Shown here: positions 1 to 5,877 of the stretch, in pieces | Layout of the letters: each line of letters opens with the position of its first letter | How positions within the stretch are numbered: the stretch's first letter is position 1 | From: DASUGM01 sp036274055 | GTDB taxonomy: Bacteria; Acidobacteriota; Vicinamibacteria; Vicinamibacterales; SCN-69-37 | DNA length: 5,966 bases | Reading direction: 5' to 3' | Assembly (NCBI GenBank): GCA_036274055.1 | Contig: DASUGM010000012.1 | Span: 1-5,966 of the forward strand | Program-made: the position numbers and the translations under genes | Notes under the pieces: generated by a model | The model's database searches: none | What the model was told of the DNA's origin: nothing | The model's input: only the letters and a program-made list of their open reading frames with translations

Positions 1-1924
1 CCGCGGCGGCGCGCTGGCGCAGCGCCGGCAGATTGTCGCGCGCCGCCGCCGACGGCGGGTCGCCCATGGCGTTACGCAGATTGCCGTAACGCTCGTTGAT
101 GAAGGCCGCGAAGCTGGCGTCGACGGCGTCGACGCTCCGGCCGAACGCCTTCTCGAATGCCTGCGCGTCGGTGGCCCCGGCGGCATAGGCCTCGACCAGC
201 GTGCGCAGGCCGGCGTCGCCGTTGAGCGCGACAAGGTGCTCGACGACCAGCGACGCCTCGAAGTACGCGAGCGACAGCGTCTCGGGACTCTTGAACGCAT
301 CCGGCAGTTTCTTCACGCCGAACGTCTTGCCCTTGTTGAGGAGATGCGCCCATTCGAGCGTGAGCTCGCGGCCCCAGGCCGGGCGCCGGCGATGCTCTTC
401 GTAGGTCGAGATGCCCTCAGTCAGCCAGCGCGGCACGCGGTACTGCGACAACTGCAGCGTGAACACGTGGGCGATCTCGTGCCACAGCGTCGCCTGCCAG
501 CTGAAATCCTTCTCGCGGTGCGCCCGCGGCGAGTCCATCGTAATCACCCGGCCGAAGCAGGCGCCCAACGCCCCCTCCAGACCAGGCAGGCCGAGCGTCC
601 GCACCGCAAAGTCGTCGTGGACCGGAAACACCTCGACGAGGATCGGCCCCTGCGGCGTCAGGCCATATCGGGTGACCATTTCCTTGTAGGCCTGATCGGC
701 GAGCGGCAGCGCGTAGACCTGAAGGACTTCGGCCTCTTCCGGCGAAAACTTGAAGATGAACGGGCCCGAGCGGACCATCTTGAACTTCTCGAGCTTGTCG
801 AGCAGGTCGAGCAGGTTCTTGGTGACGCCCGAGCTCTTGTCGAGTTCCCACGACGTGTCGAGCGCGGTACGCGCCTTGACCTCGTCGCCGGTCCGCATTT
901 GATAGAGGCCAAGGTCGAACTGCGCGAACGGATCACCGGCGTCGACGGCGACCGCTTTCTGCGCGAATGCGACGGCTTCGTCGAAGCGATAGTCACGCGC
1001 CGCCTCGAGGCCGGCCTGCCGGTAACCCAGCGCGCTGTTCGGATTGATGGCGCGGAGGCGCTCGACCGCCGGTTCGACGCCGGTCAGCCCGAGCTTCTGG
1101 TACGCGACGGCCACGCGAAGTCCGGCCTCTTCGATACTGTTCGGCCGCGCTTGTGCCAATTTGTCGAGCGCGGCCTCGGCGGCGGGAACATCCTCCGCGT
1201 CGAGCCCGCGCTGGGCTTGCGTCTCGAGCACGAGCGGATGATTCGGCGCGACGCTGACCGCGGCGTCGAGCGCCTTTTTCGCGGCTTCCGGGTCGTCGTC
1301 GGCAAACGCGCGGGCGAGGCCGACGAGGGCCGGGACCCAGCGCGGATCGGACGACAGCGCCGCTTTGTAGTCGGTCGCGGCGTCGGCGGGCCGGTGACGC
1401 TCCAGGAACAGATCGCCGCGCTCGGTCTGGATGTCCGCGCGTTGTTCCTTGGCCACCTGCGTGAACGCATCGGCCGCGAGCATGTACTCACGGCTGGCGC
1501 GCGCCGCCCGAGCCAGCCGCAGGTACGAGTCCGGCCCCGAAAACTGCCGCACCGCGACCAGCGGCGCGAGCCGCTTGTAGCCTTCGGCGCGCTTGCCTTC
1601 GTAAAGGTCGAGCAGGCCGAGTTCGAGCGCCGCTTCACCCGCCGGCGCGATCTGCGCCAGCGGCGTCAGTCGGGCGCGGGCCGGCTCGCGTTTGCCCTCG
1701 AAGATCTCGATGATCGCGATGCCGAGCTGCTGGGCGGCTTCGTCTCCGGTCGTCGCTTCGGCGACTCGCCGCGCACCAGCCAGGTCGCCGTGCGCCAGCG
1801 CCGCGCGCACGAGGGTGACGACTTGCGGCGGCGGCGCCGGCTTGGCTTGACGATCGGCGCCGGTCGCGGCGAGCGCGATCGTCCCGGCCATCACACACGC
1901 AACAATCACGATCGGTCGGCGCAT
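1..1924 (-). CDS. Secreted TPR-containing peptidase MA-like zinc metallopeptidase (3' end cut by window)
   Basis: Translating the minus strand from the ATG at 1924 gives an uninterrupted frame of 641 codons that runs off position 1. The N-terminus (MRRPIVIVACVMAGTIALA) looks like a Sec signal peptide with cleavage near residue 19 (ALA), so export to the periplasm or cell surface is expected. Residues about 35-375 are Ala/Leu-rich helical repeats of TPR character (for example around 165-230 and 295-365). Residues about 385-615 resemble the peptidase-MA-like gluzincin domain: the zinc motif HEIAH is at 482-486, WLTEG at 500-504 offers Glu503 as the probable third ligand, and an aromatic-rich helix follows (SLAYFEASLVVEHL, 551-564). 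The ligands and general base Glu483 are intact, so an active protease is plausible; substrate unknown. The start is supported by AGGAA a few bases upstream, in the 12-nt gap after the preceding methyltransferase gene, implying one transcript. Family assignment is fairly secure; link to the upstream enzymes is inference. Confidence 0.9.
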   Translation of the reverse strand, partial: MRRPIVIVACVMAGTIALAATGADRQAKPAPPPQVVTLVRAALAHGDLAGARRVAEATTGDEAAQQLGIAIIEIFEGKREPARARLTPLAQIAPAGEAALELGLLDLYEGKRAEGYKRLAPLVAVRQFSGPDSYLRLARAARASREYMLAADAFTQVAKEQRADIQTERGDLFLERHRPADAATDYKAALSSDPRWVPALVGLARAFADDDPEAAKKALDAAVSVAPNHPLVLETQAQRGLDAEDVPAAEAALDKLAQARPNSIEEAGLRVAVAYQKLGLTGVEPAVERLRAINPNSALGYRQAGLEAARDYRFDEAVAFAQKAVAVDAGDPFAQFDLGLYQMRTGDEVKARTALDTSWELDKSSGVTKNLLDLLDKLEKFKMVRSGPFIFKFSPEEAEVLQVYALPLADQAYKEMVTRYGLTPQGPILVEVFPVHDDFAVRTLGLPGLEGALGACFGRVITMDSPRAHREKDFSWQATLWHEIAHVFTLQLSQYRVPRWLTEGISTYEEHRRRPAWGRELTLEWAHLLNKGKTFGVKKLPDAFKSPETLSLAYFEASLVVEHLVALNGDAGLRTLVEAYAAGATDAQAFEKAFGRSVDAVDASFAAFINERYGNLRNAMGDPPSAAARDNLPALRQRAAA

Positions 1925-1936
1925 AGGTTCCTGAAA

Positions 1937-2464
1937 CTATTCCTGCAGCGCGCGCTGCTCGAACTTCAGCCGCGCGAGCAACGCGAGGCCAAACGCGATC
2001 ACCATCACCGGGCCGGTGATCCGCGCTCCAAACATCATAGCCGCGCCGACGAGTTCGCCGACTACCGCGATGTAGTTCGGATGCGCGACGTAGCGATACG
2101 GACCATCGCGCACCAGCGGCACGCCCGGCAGCACCAGCACCTTGAACGTCCAGCGCTCACCCAGCGACCGAATCGCCCAGTACTTAAGGACTTTGCTGGC
2201 GACGAAAAGGACGACGCCCGAGGCGGTCCACGAGGGTCCACCGATTCCTGACATTGGCGAGCCGGCGTGCGCCGCGCGCCCGAGGCCCTCGGCGCCGATG
2301 TCGAGAAAGCAGGCGGGATAGAGCCACGCCATGAGGCGATAGACATCACCCGCCGGCTCGATGGCGCCGCGCGCGCGCAGGCGCTGTTCGTTTGTGGACG
2401 AGACCCTCGCCTCAGCAATCATCAGCCCGACGACGACCGAGAGCAGGAAGACGAGCGCGTTCAT
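1937..2464 (-). CDS. Isoprenylcysteine carboxyl methyltransferase (ICMT)-family membrane methyltransferase
   Basis: A 175-residue integral membrane protein. Hydrophobic segments lie near residues 2-17, 44-58, 82-97 and 132-165. The ICMT-type SAM-binding core is visible: LGERWTFKVLVLPG (101-114), GPYRYVAHPNYIAVVGE (121-137) with the typical R-x-x-x-HPNY element, and a C-terminal RLKFEQRAL (165-173) matching the R-x-x-E-E/Q-R-A-L ending of bacterial homologues. Bacterial members are rarely protein prenylcysteine methylases; several near type III PKS genes (SrsB/BpsB type) O-methylate alkylresorcinols or alkylpyrones, so methylation of a lipophilic hydroxyl or carboxyl group at the inner membrane is the best guess. 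Its ATG overlaps the stop of the upstream FAD oxidoreductase by 4 nt (ATGA), a translational-coupling arrangement, and no convincing Shine-Dalgarno precedes it. The true substrate cannot be told from sequence. Confidence 0.85.
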   Translation of the reverse strand: MNALVFLLSVVVGLMIAEARVSSTNEQRLRARGAIEPAGDVYRLMAWLYPACFLDIGAEGLGRAAHAGSPMSGIGGPSWTASGVVLFVASKVLKYWAIRSLGERWTFKVLVLPGVPLVRDGPYRYVAHPNYIAVVGELVGAAMMFGARITGPVMVIAFGLALLARLKFEQRALQE

Positions 2465-3594
2465 GCCGCGTCGCCGGCGTAGCGAACGGCCCGCGCCACC
2501 AAGCCGGGCATCAGCTTCGCGCCCCAGCCGGCGATGTCGACCGCGCGGGGCGACTCGACGAGCGCGCGCAGCGCGCGATTGAATCGCAGCTTCCGCGTGA
2601 ACGCGGCGGCGCGCGCCCGGGTGAGCTCGTCGAGGGCGCCGCGGAAATCTCCGGTTTCAATGGCGTGGCGGGCGGCGGCGGCGGCCAGCATCGCGCTGCG
2701 CATGGCGAGATGCAGGCCATCGCCGGTCATCGGATCGACGAAGCCGGCGGCATCGCCGGCAAGCAGCGCGCCTTCGACGCCGACGGCGCGGGCCTCGCAG
2801 GCCAGCGGGCCAAGCACGCGCACGTCACGATCGAACCGCGCGCGCGCGAATCGCGGCGCCAGCCCGCGATCGTTGCCAATCACCCGCGTCAGGATCTCGA
2901 GCGGCGTGCGGCCTTCCTGCCGCCGGCCGGTCACCAGGCAGACGTTGGCGAGGTTCGGCGCGACGGGCGCGATGCCGACATACAGGCCGCCGCGAATATG
3001 CATCTCGCCGATGTCGCCGAGCGCCTCGACGCCTTCGACATAGGTGCCAAACGCCCACCGCCGCGGCCGCGGTGGACTGACGACCAGTTGCAGCGCGCGG
3101 GCCACGGTCGAGCGCCGGCCGTCGGCGGCGATGGTGATAAGCGCCGGCAACCGCAGGTCCGCGGCGCCGCGTCGTGCGAGGACCAGGCCGCGCACGAGCG
3201 GCGCGAACGCGCGGTCGTCAAACAACGGCGCCCGCACGGTCAGGCCAGACTCGAAATGCGCGCCCGCCGCGATCGCCGCGTCGAGCAGCCACGCGTCAAG
3301 CTCGCGGCGCACAACCGCCAGCCCGACCTCGTTGCCGGGATAGCGGGCGATGACTTCCGTACGCGGTCCCGTAATCCGCATGCCGCGCAGCCGCAGCGCC
3401 GGCGCCAGCGGTCCGCCCTCGAGCCCCAGGGACGCCAACAGCCGTACCGCGCCGGGGTTGAGCGTGTCGCCGCACAGCTTGTCGCGCGGGAACGTCGCAC
3501 GGTCCACGATCAGCACACGCGCGCCGCTGCGCGCCAGCAGCAGCGCGGCAATTGAGCCGGCCGGGCCCGCGCCCGCGATCAGGACATCAACCAT
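2461..3594 (-). CDS. FAD-dependent oxidoreductase, geranylgeranyl reductase/PHBH-type family
   Basis: A 377-residue flavoprotein. The N-terminal Rossmann dinucleotide fold starts at once: VDVLIAGAGPAGS with GxGxxG at residues 8-13, and the ribose-binding acidic end at 31-32 (DR). CGDTLNPGAVRLL (41-53) is the motif typical of geranylgeranyl reductase-like enzymes. The mid-protein DG motif is ADGRRSTVAR (157-166), and the second FAD motif is LLAGDAAGFVDPMTGDGLHLAM (277-298; GD at 280-281). Relatives either saturate isoprenoid double bonds or hydroxylate/oxidise aromatic and lipid substrates with FAD and NAD(P)H. Beside a ketosynthase and an ICMT-type methyltransferase, a tailoring step on a polyketide or fatty-acyl product is likely, as proposed for SrsC-like partners. 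The start at 3594 fits the fold, because beta-strand 1 begins at residue 2. However, the upstream bases belong to the heptad repeat and contain no Shine-Dalgarno sequence. The cofactor is secure, the reaction is not. Confidence 0.9.
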   Translation of the reverse strand: MVDVLIAGAGPAGSIAALLLARSGARVLIVDRATFPRDKLCGDTLNPGAVRLLASLGLEGGPLAPALRLRGMRITGPRTEVIARYPGNEVGLAVVRRELDAWLLDAAIAAGAHFESGLTVRAPLFDDRAFAPLVRGLVLARRGAADLRLPALITIAADGRRSTVARALQLVVSPPRPRRWAFGTYVEGVEALGDIGEMHIRGGLYVGIAPVAPNLANVCLVTGRRQEGRTPLEILTRVIGNDRGLAPRFARARFDRDVRVLGPLACEARAVGVEGALLAGDAAGFVDPMTGDGLHLAMRSAMLAAAAARHAIETGDFRGALDELTRARAAAFTRKLRFNRALRALVESPRAVDIAGWGAKLMPGLVARAVRYAGDAA

Positions 3595-3675
3595 GGCTCA
3601 GGGCTCAGGGCTCATGGCTCGGTGACAAGGACACAGCGCTGAGGACTCCGAGCCGTGAGCCTTGAGCCCTGAGCC
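3595..3675. repeat. 28-bp inverted repeat made of GGCTCAN heptads, filling the ketosynthase-flavoprotein gap
   Basis: Left arm 3595-3622 and right arm 3648-3675 are reverse complements at 26 of 28 positions, separated by a 25-nt loop that holds the 8-bp palindrome CAGCGCTG (3634-3641). Each arm is itself four tandem heptamers of the form GGCTCAN, the loop-proximal one being GGCTCGG. The element abuts the flavoprotein start codon on one side and overlaps the last base of the ketosynthase stop codon on the other, so it makes up the whole intergenic region. In the minus-strand mRNA it would fold into a long hairpin with two A-C mismatches and no U tract. It could be a dispersed palindromic repeat of the genome, an RNase-processing or attenuation hairpin between the two cistrons, or both. 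Confidence 0.9.
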
Positions 3676-4949
3676 TACTCCGCTCGTCCAAGTACGAGCG
3701 CACTGTTCTTCGACCCGAACCCGAGACAGTTGCACAGCGCCGCGTCCATGCCGCCGGTCCGCGCCTGGTTGGGAATGAAATCCAAATCGCAGGCCGGGTC
3801 CTGATCGCGGAGGTTGATCGTCGGCGGCAGCAGACCCGAGGCCATCGCCATCGCCGTGGTGACCACGCCGGCGGCGCCGCTGGCGCCCTGCGGATGGCCG
3901 ATCATCGACTTGGTCGATGATCCGGCGATGCGATCGGCGCGCGCGCCGAACAAGCGGCGGACGCAGCGTGCCTCGGTCGCGTCGTTCAACTGCGTCGACG
4001 TGCCGTGGTAGTTCACGTAGCCGATGCTGTCGCGATCGCGGCCCGACCGTTGAATCGCGAGCGACATCGCCCGCACGATCTCGGTGCCGTCAGGGTCCAT
4101 CTGGACGCGGTGATAGGCATCGCAGGTCGAGCCGTAGCCGTCAACGGTCGCGTAGACCCTGGCGCCGCGCGCCCGCGCCCGATCTTCGCGCTCGAGCGTC
4201 AGCAGCCACGCGCCTTCGCCCAGCACGAAGCCGTCGCGCCCGCGATCGAACGGCCGCGATGCCTCGGACGGGCGATCGTTGTACTTCGTCGCGACCACGC
4301 GCATGCGGCCGAACCCGAACATCATCCCCGGCGTCGCGCACGCGTCGGCGCCGCCGCTGATGATCACGTCGGCTTCCCCGTGCCGGATCAGCGATGCGGC
4401 GTAGCCGATGGCGTCGGTCGAGCTGGTGCAGCCGGTCGACAGCACGTGACTGACGCCCCGCAGGCCGAGCGCGATCGAAATCTCGCTGGAGACGATGCCG
4501 ACGATCGACACCGGAATCGTGTACGGCGAAATGCGATGCAGCGCACCCGCGTAGTACTCGCCGTACTGGCGCTCGGCGACGTCGATGCCGCCGGCGCCGC
4601 TGCCGACGACGACGCCGATTTCGTCGCTATTAGGGGACAGACCGGCGTCCCGCAGCGCCTCGCGCGCCGCCAGCACGGCGATGCGCGAAACCTTCGAATA
4701 TCGACGAGGATCGGCGCGGCCGTTGAGCGACGCCTCCTCGGCCGGATCGACGCCGCGCTCCCCCACCGCGTCGAGCGCCGCGTCGGGCACCGATGCGGAG
4801 ACGTGGCACGACAAGTTGGTCGTATCGAATTCGGTGATCGCGCGGGTGCCGCTGATGCCGCGCGAGACGTGATCCCAGAACACCTCGCGCCCCACGCCGA
4901 ACGGTGAGACAACGCCGATGCCCGTGATCGCGACGCGGGAAGCAGGCAT
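3675..4949 (-). CDS. Beta-ketoacyl-ACP synthase, FabF/KAS II-like (thiolase fold)
   Basis: A 424-residue condensing enzyme of normal FabF length. The full catalytic set is visible: nucleophile Cys174 in STGCTSSTDAIGYA, His315 in NYHGTSTQLND, Lys347 in SSTKSMIGH and His352 in GHPQGASGA. The C-terminal glycine loop is LGFGSKNSALVLG (409-421). It should catalyse decarboxylating Claisen condensation of malonyl-ACP with an acyl chain. The nucleophile neighbourhood (TGCTSSTDAIG rather than the housekeeping ACATGTHAIG type) and the RMRVVATKYNDRPSEASRPFDRGRDGFVLGEGAW block (215-248) point to a specialised clade rather than the primary fatty-acid FabF. No ACP, ketoreductase or dehydratase is adjacent in the window. 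The start at 4949 is supported by AGGA six bases upstream on the minus strand and by the immediate beta-strand VAITGIGVVSPFG. It heads the minus-strand block and is followed by the palindromic gap before the flavoprotein. Decarboxylating competence is firm; product and chain length are unknown. Confidence 0.93.
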   Translation of the reverse strand: MPASRVAITGIGVVSPFGVGREVFWDHVSRGISGTRAITEFDTTNLSCHVSASVPDAALDAVGERGVDPAEEASLNGRADPRRYSKVSRIAVLAAREALRDAGLSPNSDEIGVVVGSGAGGIDVAERQYGEYYAGALHRISPYTIPVSIVGIVSSEISIALGLRGVSHVLSTGCTSSTDAIGYAASLIRHGEADVIISGGADACATPGMMFGFGRMRVVATKYNDRPSEASRPFDRGRDGFVLGEGAWLLTLEREDRARARGARVYATVDGYGSTCDAYHRVQMDPDGTEIVRAMSLAIQRSGRDRDSIGYVNYHGTSTQLNDATEARCVRRLFGARADRIAGSSTKSMIGHPQGASGAAGVVTTAMAMASGLLPPTINLRDQDPACDLDFIPNQARTGGMDAALCNCLGFGSKNSALVLGRAE

Positions 4950-5703
4950 GACCGTTCCTATAATGACCCAGATGACCGAGACGCACCCGGGCGCGAGTCC
5001 GGCGGGACGCGCGCTGGCGCTGGCCGGTGGGGGCGTCTTTCTGGCGGCGCTGGGTACCTTCGCCGCGTGCTACGCGTGGGTCTACGGCGCCGATGCCGGT
5101 CCGTGGACGCGCGCAACCGCGGTGCCGGCGGTCGCGATCGACCTGGCCCTGTTCAGCGTGTTCGCGTTACACCACTCGGTATTCGCGCGCACCGGCCTCA
5201 AGGACTGGATCGCCACGCTGATCGACCCATGCATGGAGCGATCCACTTACGTCTGGATCGCAAGCGTGCTGTTTCTCGCGGTGCTCTGGCTGTGGCAACC
5301 CGTCGGCGGCGTACTGTGGCGCGTCGACGGCCCATCCCGCTACGCGCTCCTGGCGTTGCAAGTGCTCGGCGTGCTGATCACAATCCGCGCCTCCGGCCAG
5401 ATCGATCCGCTCGACCTTGCCGGCATTCGCCAGGCGTTTGGCCAACGCACGACGCGGCCGCACGGCCTGTCCCGTCGCGGCCTTTACGGCCTGGTGCGAC
5501 ATCCGATTTATCTGGGCTGGGTCTTGATGGTCTGGCCGACGCCGGTGATGACCGGCACGCGGCTGGTGTTTGCGGCCGTCAGCACGATCTACCTGGTGAT
5601 CGCGATTCCCTTCGAGGAGCGGTCACTCGTCGAGACGTTCGGCGAGGAATACCGCGACTACGCCCGGGACGTGCGGGCGAAGCTCATCCCGTTTTTCTAC
5701 TAG
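4948..5703 (+). CDS. NnrU/MddA-like (ICMT superfamily) integral membrane methyltransferase
   Basis: From the ATG at 4948 the product has 251 residues. Predicted membrane segments are near 24-45, 57-79, 100-116, 131-148 and 186-220. Family landmarks are FALHHSVFAR (72-81), MERSTYVW (96-103) followed by a W-rich helix and WQPVGGVLW (116-124), then the SAM-binding RRGLYGLVRHPIYLGW (176-191) and the C-terminal FEERSLVETFGEEYRDYARDV block (222-242). This combination is typical of NnrU/MddA-type membrane proteins; MddA S-methylates methanethiol, but relatives act on other small or lipid substrates, so no symbol is given. The start is uncertain: 4918 would read back into the ketosynthase, 4948 has GGGA seven bases upstream, and 4963 and 4972 are also in frame. 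The 4972 ATG lies 7 bases after a TATAAT and would make a nearly leaderless 243-residue protein. It is transcribed away from the ketosynthase block and ends before a hairpin-rich spacer. Confidence 0.88.
   Translation: MTVPIMTQMTETHPGASPAGRALALAGGGVFLAALGTFAACYAWVYGADAGPWTRATAVPAVAIDLALFSVFALHHSVFARTGLKDWIATLIDPCMERSTYVWIASVLFLAVLWLWQPVGGVLWRVDGPSRYALLALQVLGVLITIRASGQIDPLDLAGIRQAFGQRTTRPHGLSRRGLYGLVRHPIYLGWVLMVWPTPVMTGTRLVFAAVSTIYLVIAIPFEERSLVETFGEEYRDYARDVRAKLIPFFY
4959..4964 (+). promoter_or_regulatory. Candidate -10 box TATAAT for the membrane methyltransferase
   Basis: An exact TATAAT occurs in otherwise very GC-rich DNA, just downstream of the shared divergent start codons. Transcription starting 6-8 bases further would begin at about 4971-4972, on the in-frame ATG at 4972, implying a leaderless or near-leaderless message. 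No recognisable -35 sits at the expected distance (the bases around 4936-4941 are CGGGAA), which weakens the call. The same AT-rich patch also lies beside the AGGA Shine-Dalgarno of the opposite ketosynthase gene. Confidence 0.3.
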
Positions 5704-5709
5704 AGCTTC

Positions 5710-5726
5710 GCCCATCGGCGATGGGC
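5710..5726 (+). terminator. Hairpin just after the membrane methyltransferase stop
   Basis: GCCCATC and GATGGGC form a perfect 7-bp stem with a 3-nt loop, starting six bases after the TAG at 5701-5703. A second perfect hairpin follows at 5734-5747 (CCATCG, two bases, CGATGG). Position suggests a 3'-end or transcript-stabilising role for the plus-strand gene. There is no T-run after either stem, so a classical Rho-independent terminator is not shown. Confidence 0.4.
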
Positions 5727-5735
5727 GATCGACCC

Positions 5736-5855
5736 ATCGGGCGATGGCAGAGCCTGGGCCATCGCGCGATCTGGCGAAGGATGAGATGAGCCAGCTGTGC
5801 TCAGTGAAGCCTTGGCTCGATCGCCCGATCGCGCGATGCTCTGCCATCGCTCGAT
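5736..5855. repeat. Large imperfect inverted repeat in the convergent spacer
   Basis: The reverse complement of 5736-5771 matches 5827-5855 at 28 of 29 positions once a 7-nt insertion in the left arm (5753-5759) is allowed. Both arms contain the 10-bp palindrome ATCGCGCGAT (5761-5770 and 5828-5837) and the word CTCTGCCATCGC or its complement. The 55-nt spacer between arms holds a further small inverted pair, GAGCCA (5788-5793) and TGGCTC (5813-5818). The right half is built from 8-bp words beginning CGAT (from 5818 and again from 5852). The whole could extrude as a cruciform or fold as a bidirectional RNA hairpin between the two convergent genes. A member of a dispersed intergenic repeat family is the likeliest identity. 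Confidence 0.8.
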
Positions 5856-5861
5856 CACCCG

Positions 5862-5877
5862 ATCGGCGATCGCCGAT
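5862..5877. repeat. Perfect 16-bp palindrome abutting the stop of the partial minus-strand gene
   Basis: ATCGGCGA followed by its exact reverse complement TCGCCGAT forms an uninterrupted 16-bp palindrome with GCGATCGC at its core. It begins at the last base of the inferred TAA (5877-5879) of the minus-strand gene and forms the right edge of the palindrome-rich spacer. It may act as the 3'-end structure for that gene, or be one more copy of the CGAT-word repeat; no hairpin loop is left over, so as RNA its stem would need to open centrally. Confidence 0.7.

Noticed and set aside
236..2251. 671-codon plus-strand open frame, longest in the window
   Set aside because: It lies antisense to the metallopeptidase and the ICMT-type gene, crosses their boundary, is Arg/Glu/His-rich without any domain, while the opposite strand shows HEIAH, a signal peptide and ICMT motifs.
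2392..3555. 387-codon plus-strand open frame
   Set aside because: Antisense to the flavoprotein, whose FAD motifs are unmistakable; low-complexity Arg/Ala/Gln composition is what GC-rich codon shadows give.
3595..3675. Insertion-sequence remnant or Rho-independent terminator
   Set aside because: No transposase fragment or target-site duplication is visible, and no T-run follows the stem on the transcribed strand.
4005..4907. 300-codon plus-strand open frame
   Set aside because: Antisense to the ketosynthase with its complete catalytic set; no recognisable protein features.
5067..5789. 240-codon plus-strand open frame overlapping the membrane methyltransferase
   Set aside because: Arg/Pro-rich, no membrane or methyltransferase motifs; runs through the methyltransferase stop into palindromic DNA. 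The frame ending at 5703 carries the conserved residues.
5704..5876. CRISPR array
   Set aside because: The repeats are short overlapping palindromic words at about 8-bp spacing, without uniform repeat units or unique spacers of similar length, and no cas gene is present.
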